The notes beneath the pieces were generated by a model. The model did not search any database and was not told the DNA's origin. It worked only from the letters and a program-made list of their open reading frames with translations. Positions 27,346 to 36,907 of a DNA stretch of 64,000 nucleotides are shown here, piece by piece. Source of the DNA: Thermodesulfovibrio sp. 3907-1M (GTDB lineage Bacteria > Nitrospirota > Thermodesulfovibrionia > Thermodesulfovibrionales > Thermodesulfovibrionaceae); assembly GCF_040450955.1 (NCBI RefSeq), contig NZ_CP144373.1, positions 1,871,541 through 1,935,540 on the forward strand, in the 5' to 3' direction. Within the stretch, counting starts at the first letter, position 1; each line of letters opens with the position of its first letter. The translations under genes and the position numbers were made by a program.

Positions 27346-28228
27346 TTACATCTTTTATTTTTTCTTCAATCAAAAACTGTTTGATTCCCTCAATTATTTC
27401 AACTGTTGCCTGAGGATTTATAAAATTAGCTGTTCCCACCTGAATAGCTCTTGCTCCAACAATTAAAAACTGTAATGCATCCTCTGCAGTAACAATTCCT
27501 CCTATTCCAATCACTGGAATTTTAATAGTCTGTGAAGCTTCCCATACTGCTCTTAATGCTATGGGCTTTATTGCAGGACCTGAGAGACCTCCTGTGGAAG
27601 TTCCTAACATACTTCTACGGGTTTTTATATCAATAACCATTGCAGGAATTGTGTTAATCAGAGAAACAGCATCGGCACCTTCATCTTCACAGATTTTTGC
27701 CATTAAAGCAACATCTCCTTGAGGACTTAGTTTTACAATTAATGTTTTTTTTGTAATGGCTCTAACTTCCTTTACAGCTTTTTTCAGCAGCTCGGGTTCC
27801 AGCCCCATTCTTCTCCACTCACTGTCTTTGTTAGGGCATGAAACATTCATCTCAAGAGCATTAATCTCTTGCAGGGAATCAAGTAAACGAGCCATTTCAA
27901 TATATTCTTCAAGATTTTCACCGAAAAAATTAACTATTATGTTAGTGTTAAACTTTTTCAAAAATGGAAGTTTTTCTTTCTTGAATTCTTCAAATCCTAT
28001 GTTTTGTAATCCGATGGAGTTAATCATTCCACAGGCAGTCTCATAAATTCTTGGAGGAGGATTTCCCTGTTTTGGCTGCAGGGAAAGCCCTTTTACAACA
28101 ACTCCGCCTAAAAGATTGAGATCAACAAACTGGGAATACTCAAGTCCGTATCCAAATGTGCCAGAAGCTGTTAAAACAGGATTTTTAAAAGTAAGATTAC
28201 CTATTTTAACTTCTAAGGATGGCATCAT
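27317..28228 (-). CDS. pyrD: Dihydroorotate dehydrogenase, class 1B catalytic subunit
   Basis: Oxidises dihydroorotate to orotate with FMN in pyrimidine synthesis, passing electrons to PyrK and NAD. The 303-residue product has the family opening LTASGTFGYGLEY, the catalytic cysteine in NVSCPNKDSEW, LIVKLSPQGD and the FMN phosphate site VIGIGGIVTAEDAL / VGTANFINP. Pairing with pyrK (4-base overlap) confirms the class 1B, NAD-linked type. It sits in the greA-pyrK-pyrD-SAM hydrolase-hslO operon. Confidence 0.97.
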   Translation of the reverse strand: MMPSLEVKIGNLTFKNPVLTASGTFGYGLEYSQFVDLNLLGGVVVKGLSLQPKQGNPPPRIYETACGMINSIGLQNIGFEEFKKEKLPFLKKFNTNIIVNFFGENLEEYIEMARLLDSLQEINALEMNVSCPNKDSEWRRMGLEPELLKKAVKEVRAITKKTLIVKLSPQGDVALMAKICEDEGADAVSLINTIPAMVIDIKTRRSMLGTSTGGLSGPAIKPIALRAVWEASQTIKIPVIGIGGIVTAEDALQFLIVGARAIQVGTANFINPQATVEIIEGIKQFLIEEKIKDVNEIIGSFIQ

Positions 28229-28971
28229 AACAAAAGCTCCTTAATCTCAAAAACAGGTCCATCCGTACAAACTCTTTTAAATCCCTGCTTTGTTTCTATT
28301 ACGCAGCCAAGACATGCACCAACTCCGCAAGCCATTCTCTCCTCAGTAGCTACATAACATGGTTGAGCTTCGTTAACTATCTTTTTAAGCTCTTTTAGCA
28401 TTACCATAGGTCCGCACGCATAAATGGGCAAGGATAAACTTTTGCCTTTTTCTTTAAATAGCTCTGTAACAACGCCTCTGTACGTATATGATGTTTCTTT
28501 TTCTGTGGAAATATAAACATGCTTTGCAAGCTCTTTTAACTCTTCATAAAAGAGTATCTCGTTTTCGTTTCTTACTCCGTAAAAAAGATGCGCCTTTTTA
28601 GGAAATTTTTTAATTAGATAATAAACTGAAGCAAGTCCGATTCCTCCTGCAATTACTATAAAGTCTCCCTGAGGAAAGGGATACCATTTTCCAAACGGAC
28701 CTGTAACAGTCAGAAGCTCATCTTTTTTAAGTTGACTCAGTATCTTTGTTCCCTTTCCTTTTACTCTGTATAAAAATTTTATTTCACCACAGACATGGTC
28801 AAAAATGCTAAACGGCCTTCCAAGAAGGGGGTCAAGTCTGTGATTTAACCTTAGAATGCAGAACTGTCCTGGTTTTGTTTCAATGTTCTCAGGAATTTCA
28901 AGGGATATTAAATAAATCTCCTCTGTAACTGCTTCGTTAGTTATTATTTTTGATTTAAATAACTTATTCAA
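28225..28971 (-). CDS. pyrK: Dihydroorotate dehydrogenase electron-transfer subunit PyrK
   Basis: FAD and [2Fe-2S] subunit that moves electrons from PyrD FMN to NAD. The 248-residue product has the flavin motif RPFSIFD, the nucleotide-binding VIAGGIGLASVYYLI, ACGPMVML, and the C-terminal iron-sulfur cysteines in CGVGACLGC plus a later cysteine in KRVCTDGPV. It overlaps pyrD by 4 bases and greA by 8 bases, so it is read from the greA promoter or upstream. Confidence 0.96.
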   Translation of the reverse strand: MNKLFKSKIITNEAVTEEIYLISLEIPENIETKPGQFCILRLNHRLDPLLGRPFSIFDHVCGEIKFLYRVKGKGTKILSQLKKDELLTVTGPFGKWYPFPQGDFIVIAGGIGLASVYYLIKKFPKKAHLFYGVRNENEILFYEELKELAKHVYISTEKETSYTYRGVVTELFKEKGKSLSLPIYACGPMVMLKELKKIVNEAQPCYVATEERMACGVGACLGCVIETKQGFKRVCTDGPVFEIKELLL

Positions 28972-29437
28972 AGCTTATAGAGATAATTTCGTAATTAATT
29001 GTTCTTGCAGGAGCCTTTATTGTAACCTGATCGCCAACTTCCTTCCCTATTAAAGCCTTTCCTACAGGTGAAGTAATTGAAATTTTTCCATTTTTTACAT
29101 CTGCTTCATCAGGACCAACAAGATGAAACTCTTTTTCTTCATCTGTATCAAGGTCAACCACCTTTACTTTTGCACCAAAGGCAACTTTGTTTTGATTTAT
29201 CTTTGATGGCTCAATTACATAAGCACGGGAAAGCTTTGCCTGAAGTTCTTGAATTCTTCCTTCAATAAAAGATTGTTTTTCACGGGCAGCATGATACTCG
29301 GCATTTTCTGATAAATCTCCGTGAGCACGGGCTTCTGAAATTGCCTTTATTATTGCAGGACGCTCAATTTTTATCAGTCTGTCAAGCTCACTTTTGAGTT
29401 TTTCATAACCCTCAGGTGTCATTGGAATTCTATCCAT
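28964..29437 (-). CDS. greA: Transcription elongation factor GreA
   Basis: Rescues backtracked RNA polymerase by stimulating transcript cleavage. The 157-residue product starts MDRIPMTPEGYEKLKSEL, with the acidic tip of the coiled coil at ARAHGDLSENAEYHAAREKQ and the C-terminal FKBP-like domain (SITSPVGKALIGKEVGD). The ribosome site GGAGGA lies upstream. It begins a minus-strand group; an ATTATA (TATAAT on this strand) at 29494-29499 is a possible -10, though no good -35 is at proper distance. Confidence 0.97.
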   Translation of the reverse strand: MDRIPMTPEGYEKLKSELDRLIKIERPAIIKAISEARAHGDLSENAEYHAAREKQSFIEGRIQELQAKLSRAYVIEPSKINQNKVAFGAKVKVVDLDTDEEKEFHLVGPDEADVKNGKISITSPVGKALIGKEVGDQVTIKAPARTINYEIISISFE

Positions 29438-29541
29438 TATTCAAGAGTCCTCCGTCAGTGTTCATTTTATTTTACATTATTTAATTTAGCAAAATTATAA
29501 CATTTCAGTAAAGCATTAAGAATTCTCAAGTTATTACAGTT

Positions 29542-29877
29542 TTACCACAGAGCTGGAGCGTGAACAACATAGCATTTCAGTAGAGTTTTAGCCTTCAGTC
29601 CGTGTAGTTCCCTGCTACCAATGGCTATGATATCACCTTTTTTTACTGGTTGCCAGTCATTGTTAATATACATATCACCTTCACCTTCAATTATAAAAAT
29701 GCTGTCTACTTCTTTTTCATGGGTGTGCAAAGGGATTTCAACTCCTGAATCAAGTTCAAGTATTATGATGCTTAACTCCGGATACCTGTCCTTTGTAACT
29801 ACATAACCAACTTTTACTCCACTAAACTTAGGATGGGGATTCATCTGAACTTCACTTAAATTAATTTTTAATGCCAT
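29542..29877 (-). CDS. Small cupin-domain protein
   Basis: A single-domain cupin of 111 residues. I chose the ATG ending at 29877 because AGGAGG lies 7 bases upstream; an ATG at 29898 would overlap the rlmD stop. The beta-barrel motifs are visible: PLHTHEKEVDSIFIIEGEGDMYIN with metal-ligand histidines, and GDIIAIGSRELHGLK with a later histidine. Cupins of this size have many roles (isomerases, sensing, dioxygenases) and no specific substrate is suggested by the context. It follows rlmD and ends the upper half of the minus-strand block, before the greA promoter region. Confidence 0.8.
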   Translation of the reverse strand: MALKINLSEVQMNPHPKFSGVKVGYVVTKDRYPELSIIILELDSGVEIPLHTHEKEVDSIFIIEGEGDMYINNDWQPVKKGDIIAIGSRELHGLKAKTLLKCYVVHAPALW

Positions 29878-29890
29878 GGTAATTCCTCCT

Positions 29891-31060
29891 TTATTCAATC
29901 TTCATTAAAGCCACATTTTCAATGTGATATGTCTGGGGAAACATGTCAACTGGTTGAACTTCTATGAGTTTGTATCCCTTTTCCCTTAAGTATTTCAAGT
30001 CTCTTGCAAGGGTGGATGGTTCGCAGGATACATAGATTATTTTTTTAATCTTTTTTTCAGAAATTGCTTCAAGGACTTCTTTCATACATCCAACTCTTGG
30101 TGGATCAAGAACTATAGCATCTGCATCAATGCTATGCTCATTTAAGGCTTCTTCAGTTTTTTTACAAAGATAGTTGATGTTATCAAAATTTTTAATGTTT
30201 ATCTGAGCATCTTTATAAGCAGAGCGGCTTTCTTCAATGGCAATAACTTTGTCTGCTTTTTTTGCTAAAAAAACTGTAAATGTTCCGACTCCAGCATAGG
30301 CATCTATAATTACTCTGTCATCTCTGTCTATGTATTTCAGAACTGTCTCAATAAGTTTTTCTGCTTGGTAGGTATTTACCTGAAAGAACGAAGGTGCTGA
30401 TATAAGGAATTCATGTTCAAAAAGTTTTTCAGTATAATTTTTCTGTCCTGTTTCAATTTCTTCAGTATCCATTTCAGGCTGAACAAGCCACTGTCCTGTG
30501 TTTACTCCATATCTTATTGTAACATTGTGGGTTTTTCTCTTTGGTGTTTTACCCTGTAGAGTAGCAAGAATTTCATTTATTTTTTGATGCAGCAGGAAGC
30601 AGTGCTCTACATGAATAAATTTATGGCTTGCTCGCATTTTAAATCCCAGAAGCCTCTGTCTGTTTATGGAAAAATCAGCCCTATTACGGTAATTGTAAAA
30701 AGGCTCTGCTTTAATTGTAAGAAGTGTAAACTCTTCAGGATTTTCAAAACCTCCAATTCTTTTAAGCTGCTCCATCACAACAATTTCTTTCAATTTTATT
30801 TGATAGCTGTATGCCACGTGCTGAAAACTACAGCCACCACACACTCCAAAGAGTTTACACGGAGGGTCTTCTCTAAAAAATGATGGTTCAACTACATCAA
30901 CAATCTCTGCTCTAAGATAGTCTCCTTCATCTTTTACTATTTTAGCTTTTACTGTTTCTCCTGGAATTGCGTAAGGAACAAATACCACTTTACCATCATA
31001 CTTACCAATTGCCTCACCAAGATGTGCCATACCTGTAAGTTGAATTTCTATCTCTTTCAT
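29891..31060 (-). CDS. 23S rRNA (uracil-5-)-methyltransferase, RlmD/RumA family
   Basis: SAM-dependent RNA m5U methyltransferase with an N-terminal TRAM domain (residues 1-55, MAHLGEAIGKYDGKVVFVP), an iron-sulfur cluster region CKLFGVCGGC, and a Rossmann core containing VIIDAYAGVGTFTV. The catalytic part has DPPRVGC followed by YVSCEPSTLARDL with the nucleophilic cysteine. 389 residues. RlmD or RlmCD, or tRNA TrmA-like activity, cannot be separated by eye. It overlaps the FmdE-like gene by 4 bases. Confidence 0.9.
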   Translation of the reverse strand: MKEIEIQLTGMAHLGEAIGKYDGKVVFVPYAIPGETVKAKIVKDEGDYLRAEIVDVVEPSFFREDPPCKLFGVCGGCSFQHVAYSYQIKLKEIVVMEQLKRIGGFENPEEFTLLTIKAEPFYNYRNRADFSINRQRLLGFKMRASHKFIHVEHCFLLHQKINEILATLQGKTPKRKTHNVTIRYGVNTGQWLVQPEMDTEEIETGQKNYTEKLFEHEFLISAPSFFQVNTYQAEKLIETVLKYIDRDDRVIIDAYAGVGTFTVFLAKKADKVIAIEESRSAYKDAQINIKNFDNINYLCKKTEEALNEHSIDADAIVLDPPRVGCMKEVLEAISEKKIKKIIYVSCEPSTLARDLKYLREKGYKLIEVQPVDMFPQTYHIENVALMKIE

Positions 31061-31641
31061 AAATATGCCTCAAAGCAGGGAATGCACAGGATTTTTCCAT
31101 CCAGTATTCTTGCTTTTGCCTCTGCAACTTTTTCTCCGCAGTTTGCACATCTCAAGCTTTTAAAAATTCTTGCTTGCCTTGGTGGATCAATCTTAGGATA
31201 GGTAATTTTAAGAATTTTCTCTTTTTCTGCATTGAGAATCTGCTTTATTTTCTCTGCTTTTCTTTTATTTACGAATTCAACAACCTCAGTGGAGCTGTCT
31301 CCCTGCATAAATCTTTGCCATAGTGCTTTTTCATCTTCAGTTTCCTTGAATTCAAAATCAATTGAGATTCTTACAGTTTTACCATTTCTTCTGTTAAAGA
31401 ATGTGTAAACCTGTTTTCCATAATCCTTAAAAATCAAGTTTCCCTTTCCAAAAGTGCATCCTGTGACAACCTGAATGGCATCAACAGCGCAGGAATCATT
31501 CTCCACTATGCATACAATTTCCTCATCACTGGAGCGGTCTTTGACTCCAAGTTCTTCCAGCGCTGCAGTGGACACTCTATATCCAAGTGCAAGCCCTGGG
31601 CAGCTATGCCCGTGAAATTTTACTACATCTTCAAATTTCAT
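31057..31641 (-). CDS. FmdE-domain protein with C-terminal zinc ribbon
   Basis: A 194-residue relative of formylmethanofuran dehydrogenase subunit E. The N-terminal domain has FHGHSCPGLALGYRVS and later ENDSCAVDAIQVVTGCTFGKGN, with the conserved Cys and His ligands. The C-terminus has a four-cysteine zinc ribbon (RCANCGEK and LCIPCFEAYL). Such bacterial FmdE proteins occur in anaerobes without methanofuran pathways, often near molybdoenzymes; here there is no molybdoenzyme, so the role is unknown. It overlaps rlpA (11 bases) and the rlmD-like gene (4 bases). Confidence 0.85.
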   Translation of the reverse strand: MKFEDVVKFHGHSCPGLALGYRVSTAALEELGVKDRSSDEEIVCIVENDSCAVDAIQVVTGCTFGKGNLIFKDYGKQVYTFFNRRNGKTVRISIDFEFKETEDEKALWQRFMQGDSSTEVVEFVNKRKAEKIKQILNAEKEKILKITYPKIDPPRQARIFKSLRCANCGEKVAEAKARILDGKILCIPCFEAYL

Positions 31642-32320
31642 CTTTCCCTCCTGTAAAATTGGTGATGATTACCTTATATCCTTCCTGTCCCATTAATTTT
31701 GCTAAGCTGTATGCTTCGTCATAGTTTGTAAACTTTCCAACTCTGACTCTATAAAAGGTTTCTCCTCTCAGCAGTACTTTATTTATGTAAACATTTTGAT
31801 ATTTAAGATTCAAAGCCTGCTTTAGTCTCATTGCATTTTCAATTTCACGAAAAGCTCCTACCTGAATTGTTAACAGCCCGGATGTAGGAGTATATTTTAC
31901 ATATCTTACATAGCTCATGTCTCGTCCAATAGGTTGCATTAAGACTTCTGCTGTGCCTGGTCCGATTAGACCAATTTTTTTTGCCGATGCATAGGACAAA
32001 TCAAGATCTCTTCCCGGGATAAAAGGACCTCTGTCATTTACTGTGCATACAACATCTTTTCCATTCTGAAGATTTACAACCCTCAGCCTTGTTCCAAAAG
32101 GATATTCTCTGTGCGCACATGTGTAATCATACATGTTATATGTTTCTCCTGATGCTGTTGGTCTTCCGTGAAAATCTGCTCCATACCAGGATGCAATTCC
32201 TTTCAGTGATCCCTCTGGCACATATTCTATTTCAGGAGGCTTTTTAGGAGTGCAGGAAAACAGTATAAATACCAGCAGTACTATTTTTAACTTATAAAAT
32301 GTATCTGCTGAGATCCTCAC
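31631..32320 (-). CDS. rlpA: RlpA-like septal lipoprotein with SPOR domain
   Basis: A 229-residue lipoprotein: hydrophobic signal and lipobox LFSC (Cys23), then the double-psi beta-barrel ([34 protein letters not shown]) and a C-terminal SPOR domain ([18 protein letters not shown]). RlpA proteins cut denuded peptidoglycan strands at the septum; the SPOR part binds such glycan. It starts with GTG 29 bases inside hslU. Lytic activity is not certain from sequence, as not all RlpA proteins are active. Confidence 0.9.
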   Translation of the reverse strand: MRISADTFYKLKIVLLVFILFSCTPKKPPEIEYVPEGSLKGIASWYGADFHGRPTASGETYNMYDYTCAHREYPFGTRLRVVNLQNGKDVVCTVNDRGPFIPGRDLDLSYASAKKIGLIGPGTAEVLMQPIGRDMSYVRYVKYTPTSGLLTIQVGAFREIENAMRLKQALNLKYQNVYINKVLLRGETFYRVRVGKFTNYDEAYSLAKLMGQEGYKVIITNFTGGKDEI

Positions 32321-33632
32321 TTTTGATTATCTCACTCAGTTTTTCTCTTACAAACTTTGCATCAATCACTATTTTCTGTCCTCTTAGCTCTGAAGCATTA
32401 AAAGATATATCTTCAAGAAGTTTTTCCATTACTGTATGAAGCCTTCTTGCTCCAATATTTTCTGTTTTTTCATTTACCTGCTGGGCTATCTCTGCAATTT
32501 CTTCAATTCCATCACTGGTAAACTCAAGATGAACATCTTCTGTTCCCAGAAGGGCAATGTATTGCTTTATAAGTGCATTGTCAGGCTCTGTAAGAATTCT
32601 TACAAACTCCTCTTTACCAAGGGAGCTTAGCTCAACCCTTATTGGAAATCTTCCCTGCAATTCAGGTATAAGATCAGAGGGTTTTGCCACATGGAAAGCT
32701 CCAGCAGCAATAAAGAGAATATGATCAGTTCTTACAGGTCCATATTTTGTTGTGACTGTGGAGCCTTCAACAATGGGAAGAAGGTCTCTCTGAACACCTT
32801 CCCTTGATACATCAGGACCGTAGGAGCTTCCACGAGAAGCAATTTTGTCAATTTCATCAATAAAGACGATTCCTGTTTGTTCAACTCTTTCAATTGCCTC
32901 CTTTGTCACCTTATCCATATCAATAAGTTTATTTGCCTCTTCCTGAGTGAATAAGTGAAGGGCTTCTCTAATTTTTACCTTCTTTCTTTTTACTCGTTCC
33001 GGTAAAAAACTGCCAAGCATTTCTTTAAGGTTTATTTCTATCTCTTCCATAGCAACATTTGATATGATACCGAAAGGCACAACTTTTTCTTTTAAATCAA
33101 TCTCAATATAACGGTCATCAAGAACTCCTTGTCTTAGTTGTTTTCTGAGTTTTTCTCTCGTTTCTTTATACCTTGTTTTTTCTTCTGCTGCTTCATCCAT
33201 CTGTCTTGAGTATCCTGGTTGAGGTAAAAGTATATCAAGAACTCTTTCTTCTGCCATCTGTTTTGCCTTCTCCTGCACTCTCTCAGTATGTTCCTGTTTA
33301 ACCATATTCATTGCCACTTCTGTAAGGTCTCTGATTATTGATTCCACATCTCTTCCAACATATCCTACTTCTGTAAATTTTGATGCCTCCACCTTTATAA
33401 ATGGAGCATTTACAAGCCTTGCAAGTCTTCTTGCAATTTCAGTTTTTCCAACTCCTGTAGGACCGATCATCAATATATTCTTTGGCAAAATCTCATCTCT
33501 CAACTCTTTGGGAAGCTTTTGTCGGCGGAATCTGTTTCTCAATGCTATTGCCACTGCTTTTTTTGCCTCAATCTGTCCAATAATGAATTTATCAAGCTCT
33601 TCAACTATTTTTTTAGGTGTAAGATTTTCCAT
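32292..33632 (-). CDS. hslU: ATPase subunit HslU of the HslVU protease
   Basis: AAA+ unfoldase that feeds proteins to HslV. The 446-residue product has Walker [31 protein letters not shown], the I-domain around residues 110-240, Walker [13 protein letters not shown], and ends with LSRYIL, the typical C-terminal tail that inserts into HslV. It shares its first base with the hslV stop and overlaps rlpA. The xerC-hslV-hslU order resembles codV-clpQ-clpY in Bacillus. Confidence 0.98.
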   Translation of the reverse strand: MENLTPKKIVEELDKFIIGQIEAKKAVAIALRNRFRRQKLPKELRDEILPKNILMIGPTGVGKTEIARRLARLVNAPFIKVEASKFTEVGYVGRDVESIIRDLTEVAMNMVKQEHTERVQEKAKQMAEERVLDILLPQPGYSRQMDEAAEEKTRYKETREKLRKQLRQGVLDDRYIEIDLKEKVVPFGIISNVAMEEIEINLKEMLGSFLPERVKRKKVKIREALHLFTQEEANKLIDMDKVTKEAIERVEQTGIVFIDEIDKIASRGSSYGPDVSREGVQRDLLPIVEGSTVTTKYGPVRTDHILFIAAGAFHVAKPSDLIPELQGRFPIRVELSSLGKEEFVRILTEPDNALIKQYIALLGTEDVHLEFTSDGIEEIAEIAQQVNEKTENIGARRLHTVMEKLLEDISFNASELRGQKIVIDAKFVREKLSEIIKSEDLSRYIL

Positions 33633-34165
33633 CAGCTTAATTCCTCCAGTATTATTTGATTGTTAGTATAAATACAGATTTTAGAAGCAATTTCCATTGC
33701 TTTTAAAGCAATTTCCTTTGCTGAAAGCTCCGAGTTTTCATAAAGTGCCTTTGCTGCTGCAAAGGCATAGGGACCTCCAGAGCCAATTGCTGCTACAGGG
33801 TCTTCTGGTTCAATTACATCTCCATTTCCGGAAATAATTAAGATGTGCTGTCTGTCTGCTACAATTAACAGTGCTTCAAGCCTTCTAAGGATCCTGTCCG
33901 TTCTCCAGTCCTTTGCAAGCTCAACAGCAGCTCTCAGGAGGTTCCCTTTATATGTTTCAAGTTTTCCTTCAAATCTCTCAAAGAGTGTGAAAGCATCTGC
34001 AGTAGAGCCTGCAAAACCTGTAATAACCTGACCATTGTAAAGTTTTCTTATTTTTCTTGCATTATGTTTTAGCACAGTATTCCCCATCGTTACCTGTCCA
34101 TCAGATGCCATAATTACAGAATCATTTCTTTTTACGCATAACACTGTTGTTCCATGAAACTCCAT
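33632..34165 (-). CDS. hslV: Peptidase subunit HslV
   Basis: N-terminal-nucleophile threonine peptidase forming the core of HslVU. The 177-residue product begins [13 protein letters not shown]; removal of a five-residue propeptide would expose Thr6, as in Bacillus ClpQ rather than the single-Met processing of E. coli HslV. Later [17 protein letters not shown] and SGNGDVIEP are conserved. It is between xerC and hslU with no gap. Confidence 0.97.
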   Translation of the reverse strand: MEFHGTTVLCVKRNDSVIMASDGQVTMGNTVLKHNARKIRKLYNGQVITGFAGSTADAFTLFERFEGKLETYKGNLLRAAVELAKDWRTDRILRRLEALLIVADRQHILIISGNGDVIEPEDPVAAIGSGGPYAFAAAKALYENSELSAKEIALKAMEIASKICIYTNNQIILEELS

Positions 34166-35077
34166 TTATTTTTCCTCCTTTGAAAGCGGATGCGATTTAT
34201 CGTACACATCCATTAGATGTTTTAAATCAATGTGAGTATAAATCTGAGTTGTAGAAAGAGAAGCGTGTCCGAGAAGTTCCTGAATTACTCTTAGATCAGC
34301 ACCTTCCATGAGCATATGACTGGCAAAGGTGTGTCTTAAGGTGTGAGGTCCAATTTTTTCAGGAATTCCAATGGCTTTTGCATATCTTTCAACAACTCTC
34401 CGTACCTGTCTATCGGAAATTCTTTTGCCGCGATTGTTTATGAAAAGTGGAGACTCCTCTGCAACCAATTTTTTCTTAATTCGCAAAATCTGTCTTACTG
34501 CAAGATATTTTTTCAATGCTTCTCGTGCTTTCTGCCCAATAGGAACTATTCTTTCCTTTCTTCCTTTTCCTCTCACTTTTATCAGTCCTTCTTTTAAATC
34601 TACATCGTCCATGTTTAACCCACAAAGCTCACTTACTCTTATTCCGCTGCCATAAAAAACTTCAAGAATTGCCTTGTCTCTTTGAGCTGTAAATTTATCT
34701 TCACCTGGTGCTTCAACAAGCCTGAAGGCATCATCAACAGTAAGGAATTTCGGCAGACTCCTCTTTGTTTTAACTGATGCAACGACCCTTGCAGGATTAA
34801 CTTTTATAATTCCCTCTGAATATAGATAGGAGAAAAAGGATCTTAATGTGGAAAGTTTTCTTGCTACCGTTGTTTTTGATTTGCCCTTTAATATCTGCTC
34901 TGAAATAAAGCCTCTCACTGTGACAGGTTCAACCTGCTCAGGTTCTATTTTAGCAAAGTTAAAAAACTCTTCCAAATCCTTTTTGTAAGCTCTGATGGTA
35001 TGGACAGAGTCTCCTTTTTGAAGTCTTATATAATTTAAAAAATTATTTATGCAGGAGTCAGTTTTATTCATCTTCAA
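34166..35077 (-). CDS. xerC: Tyrosine recombinase XerC/XerD type
   Basis: Chromosome-dimer resolving recombinase in the cytoplasm. The 303-residue product has the N-terminal SAM-like core-binding domain and the catalytic residues: Arg in GSGIRVSEL, HTLRHTFASHML (His-x-x-Arg), GHASLSTTQIYTH (His and the nucleophilic Tyr). The TTG at 35077 and the ATG at 35071 are both possible starts. Context with hslVU suggests the CodV-type XerC rather than a phage integrase. A promoter is upstream in the shared region with ino1. Confidence 0.93.
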   Translation of the reverse strand: MKMNKTDSCINNFLNYIRLQKGDSVHTIRAYKKDLEEFFNFAKIEPEQVEPVTVRGFISEQILKGKSKTTVARKLSTLRSFFSYLYSEGIIKVNPARVVASVKTKRSLPKFLTVDDAFRLVEAPGEDKFTAQRDKAILEVFYGSGIRVSELCGLNMDDVDLKEGLIKVRGKGRKERIVPIGQKAREALKKYLAVRQILRIKKKLVAEESPLFINNRGKRISDRQVRRVVERYAKAIGIPEKIGPHTLRHTFASHMLMEGADLRVIQELLGHASLSTTQIYTHIDLKHLMDVYDKSHPLSKEEK

Positions 35078-35082
35078 AAAAT

Positions 35083-35112
35083 ATTGTAAAATCCGATGAT
35101 AAATTAAATCAA
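35083..35112 (-). promoter_or_regulatory. xerC-hslVU promoter candidate
   Basis: On the minus strand TTGATT (35107-35112) and TACAAT (35083-35088) are 18 bases apart. The expected start site leaves only a few bases before the xerC ATG at 35071 and no Shine-Dalgarno sequence is present, so the transcript may be nearly leaderless. Confidence 0.45.
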
Positions 35113-35123
35113 CAGCTTTATGC

Positions 35124-35153
35124 TTGACATAAAGGCATTTATTAGTTTATAAA
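35124..35153 (+). promoter_or_regulatory. ino1 promoter
   Basis: Perfect -35 TTGACA at 35124-35129 and -10 TATAAA at 35148-35153 with an 18-base spacer. The transcript would have a leader of about 37 bases containing the AAGGAG ribosome site before the ATG at 35197. Confidence 0.75.
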
Positions 35154-35196
35154 AATTTGTTTTAGCATTTTTAACAGAAAAATTAAGGAGCATGGA

Positions 35197-36294
35197 ATGG
35201 GTAAAATAAAGCTTGCTATTGTGGGAGTAGGAAACTGTGCAAGTGCTCTTATTCAGGGAATTGAGTATTATAAAAAATACAATGCCATGGACCAGGTTCC
35301 TGGACTTATGCATTTCAATTTAGGAGGTTATGTTCCAGGAGACATAGAAGTTGTAGCAGCTTTTGATATAGATGAAAGAAAGGTGAACAAGCCTCTCAGG
35401 GAAGCTGTTTTTGCCAAGCCAAACTGCACAAAAATATTTTATCCAGATTTACCCGATTATCCTGTAAAAGTCTCTATGGGACCTGTTTTTGATGGTTTTG
35501 CTGAACACATGAAGAATTATCCTCCAGATAAAAGATTTATTCCAGCCAATGAAGAGCCTGCAGATGTTGTCAGGATTTTAAAAGATTCAGGTGCTCAGGT
35601 AATGGTAAGTTATTTGCCTGTTGGTTCAGAAAAAGCCACCCGCTTTTATGCACAGGCAGCTTTAGATGCAGGTGTTGCTTTTATAAACTGTATTCCTGTT
35701 TTTATTGCCTCTGATGATGAATGGATCAAAAAATTTGAAAGCAAAAATCTTCCAATAATAGGAGATGACATTAAAAGTCAGATAGGTGCAACGATTGTTC
35801 ATAGAGTCCTTACAAAGCTCTGCATGGACAGAGGAGTAAAAATAACGAATACCTATCAACTTAATGTAGGAGGCAACACTGACTTTTTAAATATGCTCAA
35901 TCGTGAAAGACTTTCATCAAAAAAGATTTCAAAAACAGAGGCTGTAACAAGTCAGATTTTACATGAGATTACCAATGAACATGTTCACATTGGTCCTTCT
36001 GATTATATTCCGTGGTTAAATGACAATAAAATATGCTTTCTAAGAATTGAAGGTGAAATTTTTGGAAATGTTCCGATTAATCTTGAACTAAGACTTTCTG
36101 TTGAGGATTCTCCTAACAGTGCTGGTGTTGTAATTGATGCAATAAGATGCTGTAAATTAGCCCTTGACAGGAAAATTGGCGGGCTGCTCATATCAGCATC
36201 TGCTTACTTTATGAAGCATCCAAGAGTTCAATACCCTGACGAAGTGGCAAGAACTATGGTGGAGGAGTTTATAGAAGGCAAGAGGGAACGATAA
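35197..36294 (+). CDS. ino1: myo-Inositol-1-phosphate synthase
   Basis: NAD-dependent conversion of glucose 6-phosphate to inositol 1-phosphate. The 365-residue product belongs to the short archaeal/bacterial type: Rossmann start [15 protein letters not shown] ([18 protein letters not shown]), [61 protein letters not shown]. The start has an AAGGAG site. It is followed one base later by a CDP-alcohol phosphotransferase, which suggests inositol is used for a phospholipid or phosphodiester. Confidence 0.95.
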   Translation: MGKIKLAIVGVGNCASALIQGIEYYKKYNAMDQVPGLMHFNLGGYVPGDIEVVAAFDIDERKVNKPLREAVFAKPNCTKIFYPDLPDYPVKVSMGPVFDGFAEHMKNYPPDKRFIPANEEPADVVRILKDSGAQVMVSYLPVGSEKATRFYAQAALDAGVAFINCIPVFIASDDEWIKKFESKNLPIIGDDIKSQIGATIVHRVLTKLCMDRGVKITNTYQLNVGGNTDFLNMLNRERLSSKKISKTEAVTSQILHEITNEHVHIGPSDYIPWLNDNKICFLRIEGEIFGNVPINLELRLSVEDSPNSAGVVIDAIRCCKLALDRKIGGLLISASAYFMKHPRVQYPDEVARTMVEEFIEGKRER

Positions 36295-36295
36295 C

Positions 36296-36871
36296 TTGCT
36301 CAGTGAGAAATTCAGTCATCTATTAGACAAACCATTAACACCTTTAGCAAAAGCCTTGCCTGTTAATCCAAATATTATTACTTTTATAGGAATGCTTGTT
36401 ACAGCATTATCAGGATTCATAATTCCTTTTAATCTCTTTCTGGGCGGAATTTTCATTCTTGCTGGAGGCGCCTTTGATCTTGTTGACGGAATAGTGGCAA
36501 GGGTTAATGGAAGAGCAACAAGATTTGGAGCTCTGCTTGACTCTACCTTTGATAGAATTGCCGATGGATTTATATTTATTGGGATAGCATGGTATTTTTT
36601 CAGGCTCAATCATGATATTGCTTTGATTATTGCTCTTTTATGCATGATAGCCTCTTATCTGATCTCCTATGTAAGAGCAAGGGCAGAAGGTTTAGGAGTG
36701 TCATGTAATGTGGGCATAATAGAAAGACCCGAAAGATTGATTTTTCTTGCCTTTGGTTGTTTAACGAATCTGATATATCCTGTGTTAATAATTCTTACAG
36801 CATTGAGCTGGATAACGGTAATTCAAAGAATTCTTTATGCCAGAAAGCAGATTAAATATTTGCCTCAATGA
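36296..36871 (+). CDS. CDP-alcohol phosphatidyltransferase, likely inositol-phosphate using
   Basis: A 191-residue integral membrane enzyme with about five to six hydrophobic segments. The complete CDP-alcohol phosphotransferase signature is present: DLVDGIVARVNG, then RFGALLDSTFDRIAD, with all metal-binding aspartates. Start is TTG with GAGGGAA upstream. Adjacent ino1 suggests that the acceptor is inositol 1-phosphate (phosphatidyl- or archaetidyl-inositol phosphate synthase type), but PgsA-type glycerol 3-phosphate use cannot be excluded. Confidence 0.85.
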   Translation: MLSEKFSHLLDKPLTPLAKALPVNPNIITFIGMLVTALSGFIIPFNLFLGGIFILAGGAFDLVDGIVARVNGRATRFGALLDSTFDRIADGFIFIGIAWYFFRLNHDIALIIALLCMIASYLISYVRARAEGLGVSCNVGIIERPERLIFLAFGCLTNLIYPVLIILTALSWITVIQRILYARKQIKYLPQ

Positions 36872-36907
36872 TATTTAAAATGTTATCCTTTTTTAAAGGA
36901 GGCAGAA

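Noticed and set aside
35104..35313. A 69-codon minus-strand frame over the ino1 5' region
   Set aside because: It overlaps the clear ino1 promoter and gene; it is a shadow of ino1.
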